Source: Panonychus citri
Lineage: Eukaryota > Arthropoda > Arachnida > Trombidiformes > Tetranychidae
NCBI RefSeq assembly: GCF_014898815.1
Contig: NW_026515541.1
Coordinates: forward strand, 682,001-746,000
DNA: 64,000 nucleotides
Direction of reading: 5' to 3'
Of the stretch, positions 47,483 through 61,126 are shown one piece after another. The first letter of the stretch is position 1. Each line of letters opens with the position of its first letter. Below the pieces are notes generated by a model that did not search any database, was not told where the DNA came from, and worked only from the letters and a program-made list of their open reading frames with translations. The translations under genes and the position numbers were made by a program.

Positions 47483-48200
47483 GACAATTTGGTCCAAATG
47501 ATATTCAATTTGATTGATTGGGCTCATAATTTATTGTATTATATTTGTTTCTGCTTAACCATAATAACAATTAATGATAATCAAATCAATGAAAATCCAT
47601 CAACAATCAACCAAACAAATTTGTAACTTTAAACTTTTTAGAATTTTTGTTAATTGTTGATATTTAAATCCAATCTTTAATCATTATTTGGTTAATCCTT
47701 AATTTTTGAAAATACTCCAGACATACAAAACTAAAGAGATAAAGACATTAATTAATTAATAGTAACTAACAATCAGAATGTAACAATTAATTCAATTCTC
47801 ACCCAATACATATTGTAATTCCAAATGATATTCAATTTGATTGATTTGGTTCATAATTGGTCTGACAATTTGATCCAAATGATATTCAATTTGATTGATT
47901 GGGCTCATAATTTATTGTATATTTGTTTCTGCTTAACCATAATAATAACAATTAATGATAATCTAATCAATGAAAATCCATCAACAATCAACCAAACAAA
48001 TTTGTAACTTTAAACTTTTAGAATTTTTGTTAATTGTTGATATTTAAATCCAATCTTTAATCATTATTTGGTTAATCCTTAATTTTTGAAAATACTCCAG
48101 ACATACAAAACTAAAGAGATAAAGACATTAATTAATTAATAGTAACTAACAATCAGAATGTAACAATTAATTCAATTCTCACCCAATACATATTGTAATT
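47483..48200 (-). repeat. Tandem duplication covering terminal exon of copy F
   Basis: The stretch 47483-47822 is repeated at 47864-48200 with few changes, period about 381. Each unit holds the end of exon 3, intron 3 and the terminal exon (FCMSGVFSKIKD plus stop) of the secreted-protein gene, so a second copy of the last exon lies at about 47739-47701. Confidence 0.85.
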
Positions 48201-48660
48201 ATCCTTATCAATTTGATGGTAACATTTTAGAGTCTTGATTGATAAACGATAACATTTCAATTAGTCTTTAACTAAACATTCACTCGACAATTAGTTAATC
48301 GTTGTACTTTACCTGCTCGAACTTTTTTGCGTAGATTCCAATATCAGAACAAACTTTAATTACTTCGGCATTTGTACTGAGTGGTAATAGATTTTCACAT
48401 TGGGTCAAAGTGTTGTAAACATATTGGGGTAAATTGTTCTTCTAACAATTAAGACGATGATTAGTTAATTGTCAAAATTAGTCGTGATTTATACAAACCT
48501 TACAAACTGTTATATCTTCAATGAATTTACCATAAGTCCCATTAGTTACTAAGTCCATCATAATTGCACAAACGTTACTCAAAGCGGGCAATTTTTCATC
48601 ACAATTAATTAAAGAAAATGAATTAACAATTAAGATAACGAACATAATTGATTTAATCAT
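48072..48660 (-). CDS. Small six-cysteine secreted protein (copy F)
   Basis: Four exons (48660-48499, 48438-48313, 48233-48183, 48110-48072), phase 0, encode 125 residues. Signal peptide MIKSIMFVILIVNSFSLINC. Mature cysteines: NVC, TVC, TQC, KVC, LKC, FCM. Exon 2 is close to that of copy E (NNLPQYVYNTLTQCENLLPL). Exon 4 is only 13 codons and is present twice in tandem. Intact; function unknown. Confidence 0.75.
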
Positions 48661-49038
48661 GATGATTGTAGCTTATAAACTGATTTAAAAGAGTAACGGA
48701 TAAATGTATTTATAAAACCAGATTAGTTAATTTAGTTGTAACAGCAACTGATTAAATAAAAACTCATATTTAATTTTTTTGTGATCAACTATTAATTATA
48801 TTGAGTTTGAACATAATTAATTATTTGAATTGATTATTGTTATCAGGGCTGGAAATAATTTAATTGTAAACAAGATTGACATTTACATTGAGTTGATTTA
48901 ATCAATCATACAACTTTGATGACATTTAATTTACTGATTGTTGACAAAAGTGTTGATTATTAATGATGATTTAAAAATTCAAGAGGTAATTAGTTTAGTG
49001 ATTGGTACATTAATTTTGAACAATTTAATTATTTGAAC
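48661..49038. other. Spacer between copy F and the P450 gene
   Basis: AT-rich; includes upstream sequence of copy F and the 3' flank of the P450. The element TTGACATTTACATTGAGTTG near 48888 recalls the conserved block but is only partial. Confidence 0.45.
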
Positions 49039-52000
49039 TTAGATATTTCTAGTCACTGGTTGATTAGAAAGTGAATTGTGTTTACAATTAAGTTGATTGT
49101 TATTACACTTTGAACCAATTGAAGTTTCATCAAAGTCTTTTCCAAGTTTTCTTCGAGACAGAACAATTCTAAGACCATTTCGAGATCGAAGTACCATTTC
49201 CCCGCTAATTACTAGCTTGTCCCGCTCATCAACTGACCTTACCGAAAACGATCTAAGCACCATCGCTAGAATGGCCTTTTCCTCCATCACGGCAAACTTT
49301 TGACCAATACAATTTCGAGGTCCAGCAGAAAAGGGTATATAAGAGTAGGGATGTCGACCTGAGCAGTTTTCAGGGAGAAATCGATCAGGATCGAAATGTT
49401 CAGGGTTTGGGAAAGTTTCCTCATTTCGATGAAGCAAATAAGTGAAAATAGCGCAAGTAGTACCTTTCGGAACGAGGTAGCCATCTTAATTGAATGAAAT
49501 CAAAATAAATCATTAATATTTTCCGAAAATAAATCAACTATAGTCACTCACTAATCATTGTGTCCTCAGATAATTCTCGACCGATGAACGGGGCCACTGG
49601 GTAGACTCTTTGTACCTCCTTCAGAACGCAATCTAAATACTTCATTTGTTTCAACTGGTTAATTGTAAATCCAGTAAATTGTTCATCTTGATTGTTGTAA
49701 TCTGATTCTAAAACTGAGTCGATTTCATCTCGAACCTTATCTTGAATATCTTTGTACAAACCGAGAATGTAAAGCGTCCAACTAATGGACATCGCAGTTG
49801 TATCATGACCCTAACGAATATAAAATAAAATGAAAGACAATTAGTTATTGAAAATTGGTGACGATTTAAACTAAATTTACCGCGAACATGAAAGTGTCCA
49901 CTTCTTCTCGAACATCTTCAATGGTCATCACGTGGTTTTGGAGATGATGCTCCATGAGAAGGTCAAGAAAGGCCATTCGTTTAGCTCCATATTCATTGGT
50001 TGGTTTTTCGCTTGTCTGGTCATCGCAGGTCAGCTGATTAGTTGGTGATGATTTTGATCGCTGACCATTTTTGGAATGTGACTCTATCCATTCAGCTTTA
50101 CGTTGTTTAATTACTTTCATGGTAAATGTTTTCATTACATTTAACGCTCTCTTATACCGTTGACCATGTGACGAAAGAGCGAATGACCAGTCAGGCCATA
50201 ACCAAGGTCGACTGATTCGGATAAGAAACAACTCACTGACCTGATGGAGACATGAGACATATTCTGATTCTTTAGTTTGACAATGGACTTTGATTCCCAT
50301 CGCAGTTTCACAAATAACATCGAGCGTGGTTAAAGTTATATAGTCCAGAATATCGATGACCTTTGACTCTCCTGATTGATTGTCGGTTAATTGGTTCAAC
50401 TTATTGATCAGAACTTCAGCATTTTCATTGATTATCGGCAAGAAATCGTTTAGGATACGAAAATGAAATGCTGGGGTCAATAATTTTCGTCGTTGTTTCC
50501 ATTTGTTGCCCTTCGAAGTGACCAAACCAAGACCTAACCAAGGCTTTAGAAAATCATATTCTGCAGCTTTATCGGTCAGTGTGTTACTGGACAATACAAC
50601 CTGCATAAGAAAAATCAGATTGTTTAACGTTAATTGTTATCAAAATGTTCAAAATTAAATATAAAATTACCTCAACTGCCTCGGGGGTGAAGAGAAACAC
50701 GAACGGCCGAGTCCCAAGCCACATACTGACGATCCGCTCTTTCCCATAGATCAATGAAGTTGAGGTCAGCATTTGATAGATCACTGGTCAATAGGAAGAT
50801 AAATATTCAGCAATCAAGTTAATTGTTATTAAATGATAACAATCAATGAGAAAGGAAAACAACATTTCACCATTAGGTTTTATTTTCAGATAATATTAAT
50901 CATGTTAATCCCTCAACAATTAATCATTACCATCAGCAGGTTATTACCAATCATTAATTGTTGATGATCAATGTCAATGGTGATTAACAAATAATGATAA
51001 CAATTAAATGTTATATGAAATGTTTACCTTGTTGGCCTAATTGTGAATTTTCAACTTAATTGTTGTATGATGGGTCAATTGAAAAAAAAACAATTTGGGA
51101 CAAATGATGAAGATCAAATCAATTGACAATATATTCATCATAATTGAATCAACAATCTCAAGGATTTACAGGTAAGGTTATTACCAATCATTAATTGTTG
51201 ATGATCAATGTCAATGGTGATTAACAAATAATGATAACAATTAAATGTTATATGAAATGTTTACCTTGTTGGCCTAATTGTGAATTTTCAACTTAATTGT
51301 TGTATGATGGGTCAATTGAAAAAAAAACAATTTGGGACAAATGATGAAGATCAAATCAATTGACAATATATTCATCATAATTGAATCAACAATCTCAAGG
51401 ATTTACAGGTAAGGTAAATACACTTTAGTGTGTTAATTGTTGGAAGTAAAAAAACTAATTGTAATTTAAAGTGTAAAAATTAAGGCCTGATCATATTTCC
51501 TGTTTCCAACTGTGAGGTGTTGGTGTTTTAAAGCCAAACCCAATGAGGAATCAAATTGTTGAAAAAATCAGAGGGAATCTGATTAACAATCAGTGAGAGA
51601 TTGGAAATTTATTTTAACAATTAGTTGTAATAATTAGAGGCAATTGGTGACAATTAAGGGAATCAAAATATTTGAGCACAATAATATAACCACAGAGACT
51701 TTGTTTCTTCATTTAACTTGGCAATCAACTAATTCAGTTGTGATTTACTCAAGTTAATTGTTGCTAAATCCCACTCACTTTAGTTTAATTGCTTCTGATC
51801 AGTTTTTTTTAACTCTATGGTGATTTATTAATCACATTTTCACTTTCAACAGCAACAATCAAAATTGATTTGATTTTTCAGCTTATTGTTTGGAGTTTTT
51901 TTTGAATGAAAATTTTTGTTTGGCAATTAACACATTTTGCTATTCTTATTAATTGAATTAAGTGTTAACTACGGTGATTAGTAATTTAATGATTGTGTTA

Positions 52001-52992
52001 ATCATCAAACCGTGAACTATTTGATAATAAGATTGATTAAATTGTTCAAACTGGTGAATGGTCAAGAGAGTGGTCAATATTTTCCGGTTTAATTGTTATC
52101 CCTTTGATTGGAAATTTTTTTCAATTTCAGTTTTTCTTTGACAAATTTACAATTGAATTAAATCAATGTCCAAATGATTAAAGTAAACAGTATTAATTGT
52201 AACCTTAAAAATTAACATGAATGTTGAAGGTAGAGACAATTAGCAAATAATTAAGTGGTAACTCTTAACTAGTATCTCAAGACAATTGATTCAACAATCA
52301 AAACCTTTCAAAGTGAAAGTTTAAATCACTTGTTGCTCTTAATTGTTGCCTGATTGTTGTTGATGAGTCTAAATAATATTGGGCAAATCAATTTTGATTG
52401 ACAGTTCCTGATGATTGTTAAATCATGATTAACTAATTGAACTGATTTACAATTCTAATCATTCACCTTTAACTGACTTCCTATAACTTTGATAATCAAA
52501 TTTATTAACAATCAACTCAGGGTTAATTAAGATTGACAATTAAGTTACAAAAAATTTCATTTCTTCACCAAATTTAACATGAAATTTATACAATAAACTT
52601 TTTCATGATCATAATTAAGAACTTTGAACTTTTTTTCTTTGGCAATTCAATAAGTAAATCACAGTGATTGCAAACAGAAAATAATTAATTGCAATTAGCA
52701 ATGATGCGAGTGAACAATTAGTCGGTGGGAAGTTAATTGTTAGAATGTGAAACAATTACTTACGACAATAAGTTCCATAGGGAAATTGAACTCGATCCAA
52801 TTCGAGGACAATCTTTGCATGTCCAAGGAGCCAATGACAGGGTGGACCTGGAATTTTGGACATTAGGTGAGTTATACGTTTCCATTGGATGAGTCGACGA
52901 ATCACAATATAAATTAATCCGAGAGCAATTAAAGTTAATTGTAGTTGGAGCCATGAGAATTTAAAAAAATCAAAGTGAAAGTAAGTTAACAT
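49039..52992 (-). CDS. Cytochrome P450, CYP4-like
   Basis: Five exons (52992-52764, 50783-50671, 50600-49881, 49810-49552, 49484-49039) give 588 residues. Exon 1 has an N-terminal membrane anchor ([18 protein letters not shown]) and the PPGPP-like hinge KIPGPP. Motifs: helix [15 protein letters not shown]-helix [17 protein letters not shown]-helix EVQR, meander [10 protein letters not shown], and heme loop [14 protein letters not shown] with the thiolate Cys. The EVDTFMF(A)GHDTT string is a CYP4-clan signature. It would be an endoplasmic reticulum monooxygenase; the substrate is not deducible. Longer than the usual 500-520 because of an acidic/Ser linker in exon 3 and a long tail. Its 3' half has been copied to at least three sites in the window. 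Confidence 0.92.
50939..51412 (-). repeat. 237-bp tandem duplication in P450 intron 1
   Basis: The stretches 50939-51175 and 51176-51412 look identical, including a run of nine A. No exon is affected. The unit includes GTAAGG/ATGTTTACC sequences that look like splice donors, but no frame supports an extra exon. Confidence 0.9.
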
Positions 52993-53072
52993 GTTGAACG
53001 ATGTGAATTGAATTGAGATGGAGAATTAGAAAAAATAATTCGAATCAAAATTTTAGACAAAATGATGATGAC

Positions 53073-53119
<47 letters not shown>

Positions 53120-54889
53120 AGGAAGATGGAAAAGAAAGAGAGAAAGTGAAATTGAAAGTGAGAGATGAAGATGAAGATGAAAAGCCTATTGTCTTCAATG
53201 GGGAAAGAGAGAGAAAGAAAGAGAGAAAGAAAGAAATAGAGAGAGAGAGAGAGACTTTCTCTTTCTCTTTCTTCATCTTCATCTTCATCTTCACCTTAAT
53301 CAGATGATGAAGATAAGGATGATGAGGAAGATCAAGTCCGAACTTGATTTCATCTTCTACGATTTCCTCTCATTGGAATTGTTTAGTTGACCTAATTCAA
53401 CAATTAACTTAATTGTTTACTCTGTAATCTTAATCATCGTCTTCACAATTATCACATCAATATGTTAACAATTTCACAAACGATTGTCTTTTCAAGTCGA
53501 CAATTAAATTGACCTAAATTGTTGATCATCAATTGACCAAAAAAAATTAATTACCCAACTGGTGGGACGATGATGATAATTTAATTAATCATAAAGATTT
53601 ATTTTCATAATTTATCAATACAATGTAGAGATTTAACAATCAAGACTGTAATCAAACAGTCAATTCTAATTAATTAACTTCTTAATTCAATTAGACCAAA
53701 TTTTGGTAAATTTTCGTTATAAAATCATTACCCTTAATTGTTTGATAAACTTTAAATTGTATTAATTATTTGATTATATTGATTAACTTCCGGCTATTTG
53801 TCAGTTGATTAATTGTTATTTGATTTTTGATTAGTATCGTTAATATTTGGTTACCATTTTTGATCAACCATTCAATTTATTTAATCCAATTGATTTTGAC
53901 GGAAACATCAACAATTAACTTTAACAATTTAATATGTGTAACTTTGCACACAATTATCATCACCATTAAGTAACAATTTACTGATTACTATTATTTAACC
54001 CTTTCCAAATAACAATTACAATCAAAAATGACCAATGCGATTTTCAAAGTTAACAATTTAAACTACGAGACAATTGATTTCAATTTAATAATTATCTTAA
54101 TCACTTTTAGTTAACAATCAATAAATTGATCAATCCAAGGACAATGATTGTTAACAATCAATAGATACAATTAGTTGGATCAATCAAAAAATATTGAATG
54201 TTAATTGTTTCATATCCTAAGGATCTCAAAGGATGTTAATCATTTGGATTAATTTAATTGTTCCCAGTTGAGTTCTAATCACAATCTAATCATTAACTTG
54301 ACAAAATGATTAATTTTTTTCCGCGAAATTTGAAAAATCAATTGGAAACTTTTCTAATAATTTAAACTTTTGCCCTCAAGGTATTTACACATAAAGTTAT
54401 CAATCTATAAAAAGTAAACTGGACAATTGATTTGATTTATTGAATTTATCATTTATTAATTATGATGATCATTTTGAGGAAGACATTTGTCATCATTGAA
54501 CAATTAATTGTATCCCCAAAAGATAATCTGGTAATTGATTAACTTTTTTACGGTCAATTTATGTAACAAAAAACAACAGGGAAGCTGAAAGGTGAATTAA
54601 AAATAAATCAAATTAAAGAAAAACAATTATGATTAGAGGGAAGATAAAGTTAATTGTTATAGAAAATAATCTCCAAGATAAATTGTCACAGGATAATTAA
54701 AATTGGATAATATTGATTAGCAGAAATTTACGAAAAAAAACTGGCTGATCAAAGGAAAGCTCATTGTGATTCCATCGATATTTAGTGGAAATTAGTTGAT
54801 TGTTTCACAGTTTAATTGTTGGATCCTTTTTTCTAGCTAAGTGTTTATTGTGCCTTCGGGTCAAACCTATTAAACTGACCATTCGGGGC
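52993..54889. other. Intergenic with GA microsatellite
   Basis: A (GA)n tract at about 53078-53116 and GA-rich sequence to 53260 lie upstream of the P450 start. Both strands show long low-complexity frames there, which I do not consider genes. The rest is AT-rich. Confidence 0.5.
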
Positions 54890-57560
54890 TCAAAGTGTTC
54901 CCATGACTGAGTTACCATGGCTTGAATAGTGTTCCTTTAGATTTCCCGTTCGTTTGATTCGAGATTCAATTATTTTGGACGGAGCGGTTTTCAGATCATA
55001 GGCTTGACCAATGGCCGCCATTGTATTGATGAAACACGTGGTGAGATTCCATCTCCATCCAAGTTCAGAGGTTGAATAATCCCAGGGGAAAGTGTGATGA
55101 TAGTTATGAAAACCTTCACCAAGAGCACCAAGAATAACGTATTTATTTTCACGAGCACCAATCGATTGATCGTAAGGTCGATTGCCCCACAAGTGAGCAG
55201 CCGAATTGACCAAATGAGAGTTAAAAATGAATTTCAGACAGCCAGAGAATCGCTAATGGTAAGAAGAAATTTTTCTGAATTCGAACCACCGGATCTTCCA
55301 AAAGGTCACTACAATCAACCGATCGACCCTTGTTCACCACATCGGGGTGTTTTTTAACGCACAACCAGCCCATATGAGCGAAAAAGAATCCTCGATTAGC
55401 GTTATGTGGATCGGCATCGGTCTCACTGTACATATGGTGAACTCGATGGTCTCGACACCATTCATAGATTGCATTCTAATAATAATGAGAACAAAAAAGT
55501 TAATTATTATCAGTATACAATAGTCAACAAGTAAATTTACTTAATCAATTGATGGTTAATCAAATAACCTAAAAATAATCAACTCTTCCTGATTGATTTT
55601 CTTGATTGTAATCATTATTTGTGTGCTGTACAAATTTCATAATGATAATATGATTACATTTTATATGCTAAGTTAATTCATGTAGGATAACAATTTACTG
55701 ATTATCGTTAATCAACTATTATTATTATTATTATTATTATTATTGTGATTACCAATAATATTCATGATTCAAGAGACAACTGAATCAGACAAATCGTCAA
55801 CAATCAACAATTCAAAGTGAAATTAAACAAAAAAAAAGATGATAGTTAATAAATTCTGTCTCCTTATTAATAGTAGTTATCTGAAGGAAAGTAAATATTT
55901 GAAAAAAATTGATTAATCATTTTGTTGGTTTGTTGATCATGACGATGATTACAATTGATTGCAATCAACTTACCTGACCGCAAGTTGTTTGTAAGATTGC
56001 AAGAAAGATTCTCAATGGTAACTTAGCCTTGTAGGCTCGATGGGACCAGAGGCGGTGGGCACCCGCTGTAACACCGAGACCTCCGAAAGAACCGATTACA
56101 AAAGCTACACAACCATGAGGGTGGGAAATGGAGGTGGAAGGAAAATGAAAAAGAATAGAAAATATTAATAATAAGACAGAATAAGATGTAATTGGGGAAA
56201 AAAGGTCATTCGAAAGGAAGAGAACAGGTTATCTTCAATGAAGATGAAGATGAAGATGATATGTTATCAAGAGAAAACTTCTTTTTTTCGCTTCAATATA
56301 TTGGGTACGATCGATAAGAGTTCTTTGTTCGTAGTGTGAGAGTCGATCAAGAGAGTTGAACTTTTCCATTCGCAATTACATGTTACCCCATCGACGGATT
56401 AGATCAACCTAATTAATCCAGTATAGTGAACGGCTCTTCAAGTGTAACTAATTCTAAGTTCCAACAAGCAAGACTTTAACCGAATCCTTTCCCTTTCCGG
56501 CGATTTTAATTTGGAATCAGCTCCTAAAAAAATCTTCCATCAACAATTTCCCTTTGGAGAGTCAATATCGTTTTCTTCAATTCGATTGGAACTTTTTTCC
56601 CCAACTAATACTCGATCTTTAATTGTTGGACTTTTAATTGTTAATCAAGTGAACTATCACTTTGTAATCATGGGAAATTAATCAATTGTTGTCCGATTGT
56701 TACACAGTTGTTAACATTTTATTCTGATTTTAATTGTTAGTCTTTTTTTCAATTGAAACGTTCATATCTGTCAATCAGTTTGTGGGTAACAATTAAAACA
56801 ATTAATTATCAATTCATATTCATCAATTGTTAATTTTTTTTTCTTCATCTCTATTTGATATTATGATTAACATGGAAAGAATCAAAATAACAAATTAATT
56901 AATTGTTGTTCACTTTTAATCATTAACTCAATGTAATATTATGATGAACACCAATAGAGATTAAATTTAGTTAATCATTAATTTAACTTAATGATAACTT
57001 TTAATTGATTATCATTAAATTAAAACGGATATCACAAGTTATTAAGTTGTGTTAACGTTAATTAACAACAATTAATTAAACATCAGCAATGAAATTTGAT
57101 AATAATTATCTTAGTGTTTACAAACAAGTAACAATCATAAAATCAATTAATTTGATAGTAATTACATTGTTTTAATTGTGAGCATAGGGTATTAATTGTC
57201 AACAATTAGTAAATTGTACTCACCATAAGCCATAGTTAACCAAGGTGGATTAGTGAACAATTTAATTGCTCCATAGATTAGAGATGAATGAAGTAAAATA
57301 AATGCAATTACATTTTTCCAGACAATGGTAATTGTTTCCACTGATTGTGACTCCTTAATTGTTTCCATAGAACAACAATTAACTGATGATTGATTGGAAA
57401 ATGAAGGTGATGATAAAGATGATGATGAAGATGACGATGATTCCTTAATTAACCGGACCGAGGGTAATTTACGTTCGGTTAAATTTTCCTTAATTATTTC
57501 ACGAATTCTGTCAACCTCATTCTTGGAATAGGTTTGGGTGATTGAGGTGACGGCAACCAT
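54890..57560 (-). CDS. Acyl-CoA delta-9 desaturase with internal deletion
   Basis: Three exons (57560-57224, 56104-55974, 55475-54890). All three His boxes are present: HRLWSH (exon 2), HRVHH (exon 3) and HNYHH (GEGFHNYHHTFPWDY). The usual role is insertion of a delta-9 double bond into acyl-CoA in the endoplasmic reticulum with cytochrome b5. Exon 3 breaks: after QKNFFLPLAIL the frame jumps to sequence that, one frame over, reads CLKFIFNSHLVNSAAHLWG. About 30 residues, the third-to-fourth membrane segment, are missing, and the frame is shifted at about 55235-55255. The long exon 1 includes a Ser-rich stretch. As written it is a disrupted gene; assembly error is the main alternative. There is no room for an intron at the break. 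Confidence 0.8.
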
Positions 57561-60500
57561 GTTGATTGTAGATGAGATCACCAACAATTAACCTTTGAGA
57601 AATTAAATCCTTTGGAAAAGAAGACACCTCCACGGATAAAATGTATTTGTGTGCCAATAGATTTCAATAGATGAGGTCGTGGTGACGATCAGGATGAAGA
57701 TAAAGATGAAGATGATGATGAAGATGAAGTGGGAATCAACTGATTGTATTGGGAAGAGGTTGATTGGATCTATTATTATTTCTCGAATGGTATAAAGTAG
57801 TAACTTGATTTCCAATTGATTTTTACCTTCTTTTCAATCCGGTATTGTACAGGTACTTTTAAGGCGTTGTCATCATCCTCATCTTCTTCATCATCTCCAT
57901 GCCCATCATCATTTTTATCCTCATCATCATCTTCATCTTCATCTTCATTAACTTTGCTTGCATCTAATTCCTTTGTCCGTTTCTCAGTTCTCACCATTGA
58001 TGGTCACTGGTCACTACGAGTTCCACTACGTTTCCGATTGTTGTTATTTTCTTCATGGTGATTACAGATTCAGAGGATAATCAAACCAGAACTTTTTCAG
58101 AATCTTCTTTCTTTCATCCTTATCATCCTTGTCATCTTTTTCTCTCTCTTTTTCACTTTCTTTTGGAGCGGTTTTTGTCTTGAACAAACAGTAACTACTA
58201 TTGATATTATCATGTTAGGCATTTAGTGTGTTTGATTTTGCTACCTGACGAATTACAAATTGATTATGAATTAACTTAATTGCTAATCAATCCTGTTAAT
58301 TGTAAATAATTTACTCCTTTCGCACTTTTTTTTTCTCTAGGCAATTAACTTTTAACACTCAATCGAAGTGGACATTTACGGGAATCAGTACAAGGACAAT
58401 TAATTCAGTTACAACAATCAATTTAACAAGGTAGGAAATAAGAAAAAAAAACCTAAATCATTATCGTAATCAACACAATCTAGAGATAATCAATATTGAT
58501 TTAACAAGCAATCAATTATTAATTATTTAACCTTGTTAAATTGTTTAACTAAATTGGTCGCGACTCACCAATGGTTAAACTAAATTAACTGAATTCACGT
58601 CAACAATTAATGGTTTGAGTTTAGATTCATCAAATTTCATTGTTGTTACGCGATTCTAATAGTAATTAAATTAACTTGGAGTAAAATCAAAATAATTAAC
58701 ATTATTTGAGACCAACAATCAACTGATTGTGATGATGAAGCTTCAAAAAGTTTACATGTGAGTTGATTTGTTTAATCATTGAATTGAAATGTTAATTGTT
58801 GACAGTGAATATTTTAAGTCCAACAATTAGATTAACTTTTTCTGATACTTTTTTTAATTGTTTCTATCACCCAATTAATTTGGTTATGCTGATTGTGATT
58901 GATTTATTATATTACTTTGACAATTAAAGTTTCAACTGTATTGAAAATTGTGATTTACAATAAGATGAGTACAATTAGTTAATCATGAGTCTCCCAATTG
59001 AACTAAATTTCAATTGTTGAACATTTTTATAGCTTAATTTAGTAACATGTTATTGATTGTGGTCTGATTGTTGTTACAATTGTTGATTGGCCAGAAAGGT
59101 GATCAATTGATTTAATTAGATTTAACAATTCATCTCAATATTCAGAGCAAATTAAGTGTTAACTAAATCAGTTGAATGAAAATTTATCTAATATTTTCAC
59201 AATTTAAATTAATCATTTTTAATGATTAAATTGTGGTGAAAATTGAAATTTACTTTCAGTTTTACTTTCCACTTTTAACAATCGTAGTGATTAACTAAAT
59301 TGTTACAATTTACGATCGACCACAATAACAAGTTAATCATTTAGAAATTACTTTTCCTTGTCTCATCTAATCACAATTAATTAAAGTTAATCATTGAAAT
59401 AATCAAAAGTATTAGTTTTAACCTTGGCAATAATTGACCAATTACCAACCAATCAACTGATCACAATTAATTAGCAATAATTGGCACAATTAACTCGGAC
59501 AATCAAAATCTCTGAGAAAGTTTCGACCCTGTTATTGGAAATTAACAATTCCTATGAACAATTAAAGTTAATTGTAATTACAGGTAACGAAATTTACAAT
59601 GATTGGGTCCATAATAATGAACGAAAGATAATTGAATGAAACAATTAACAACAATTAAAGTTGATTCGAATTCGAGAAAAAAAACTTTTCTAGTCTAATC
59701 AGCATTTTCTTTTCTAAAATCATCTTCATCTTCTTATCTTCCATCATCATCTTTCGCAACATCCTCTTTCTCATCCTCATCATCTTCTCATCTTCTTACA
59801 AAGAGGAAAAAAGAAAGAGAAACAAATATTTCTCTTTCTTTTCTAAAAAATTTTCTCTTTGTTATTCTCATCATCCTAATCCATCAAAAAGTTATCCTCA
59901 TCTTTTTCGGCCTCATCATCCTCATCCTCATCTTCATCATCATCTTAATAGACATTGTTTCAACTCATCATCTACGTAATTATCATCTCATCATCACCAT
60001 CAACAACATAATCAAACTCAGAATTAATTAATTGATAAAAAAAAACAAAAACAATTTCCCAACTGATTGTTAGTTGTTGATTAGATTTCATTACTTACTA
60101 AAAAGTAACAATTAAAATAAGATTAAAAATAAATCATTGATTAGATTTACTATTGAAATCAATTGGTTGATCAATAGAAATCTAATTAATCACAATTAAT
60201 AAATTATAATCAAACTATAAGATACTTGAGATGAAAGTGGTTTAGACAAAAAAGTCGCAATTATAATTAGCTCTTCATCATCTTCATCTTCTTGTCTTCA
60301 TAATCATCATCCCACTCTGGTAATTGGTAATAAATTACATGGGAAAAGAGACAAGGGGATGAGGGAAGATGATGAGGATGATGAGGATGACGAGAGAGCA
60401 GTGGAGAGTGGGAATGTCTGTCTCGAGGAAACGATTTGGTTAAATGTTTTTTTTCTCGCAAATTTTGTCCACCAATCAGTTAATTGTTTGTGATTTAAAT

Positions 60501-60943
60501 TGTTTATTTAGAAATGAATTGAGTCTTGTAATTTGTTTTGTTAATGTTTACAATTTAATTTACAAAATTTTTATCAAAAAGTTGAGTTTCTTATTGTTCA
60601 AGTTGATTTATCATCCAGAATTATTGATTAACTATTTCAATTGTATTTATTTATTGATAGTAATTAATGTTATCACTAATTGTTAACATTATCATGATTG
60701 TTGGTGGTGGTGATGTGATTGATATTATTGTTGTTAATTGTAATTATTAACTGTCTTTATCTTATTTTATGTTAGGACACAGTTTGTTGATTAACAATGA
60801 AAATAAAATGGTTGTGATAGTTTTTTTTGGTTTAAATCAACATGACAATTAGTTGATAATTCAGTATGATTTAAGAAGATGAATGATGGTCATGATGTAA
60901 GAAAAATTTACAATTAAACTTTCTCTGTTATAATTTAAGGCAA

Positions 60944-60991
<48 letters not shown>

Positions 60992-61126
60992 TGAAAATGA
61001 GTGGTGAAACTAAATGCATGAGAGTTGCGGGATTAATTTACAATTTACAAATTACTAGAGTAAAAAAATGTCTTTTCACAATTTAAACTGTCGTTTGTTG
61101 TTGTTTTTTGGCTTTAAAATGATTCA
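57561..61126. other. Intergenic; low-complexity GAT/CAT repeats
   Basis: Contains GATGAA/CATCTT runs (57690-57740, 57860-57960, 59710-59960, 60265-60420) that give acidic or Ser-rich shadow frames. A (GA)n tract of about 40 bases lies at 60949-60990. No gene, RNA or transposon was recognised in the 3.5 kb between desaturase and Frizzled. Confidence 0.5.
60949..60990 (+). repeat. (GA)n microsatellite downstream of Frizzled
   Basis: Nearly pure GA run of about 20 units, in the 3' flank of the Frizzled gene. Confidence 0.9.

Noticed and set aside
53062..53307. Arg/Glu-rich protein
   Set aside because: Pure translation of a (GA)n microsatellite and its flanks.
57776..57997. Asp/Glu-rich or Ser-rich protein
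   Set aside because: Shadow of GATGAA repeats on both strands.
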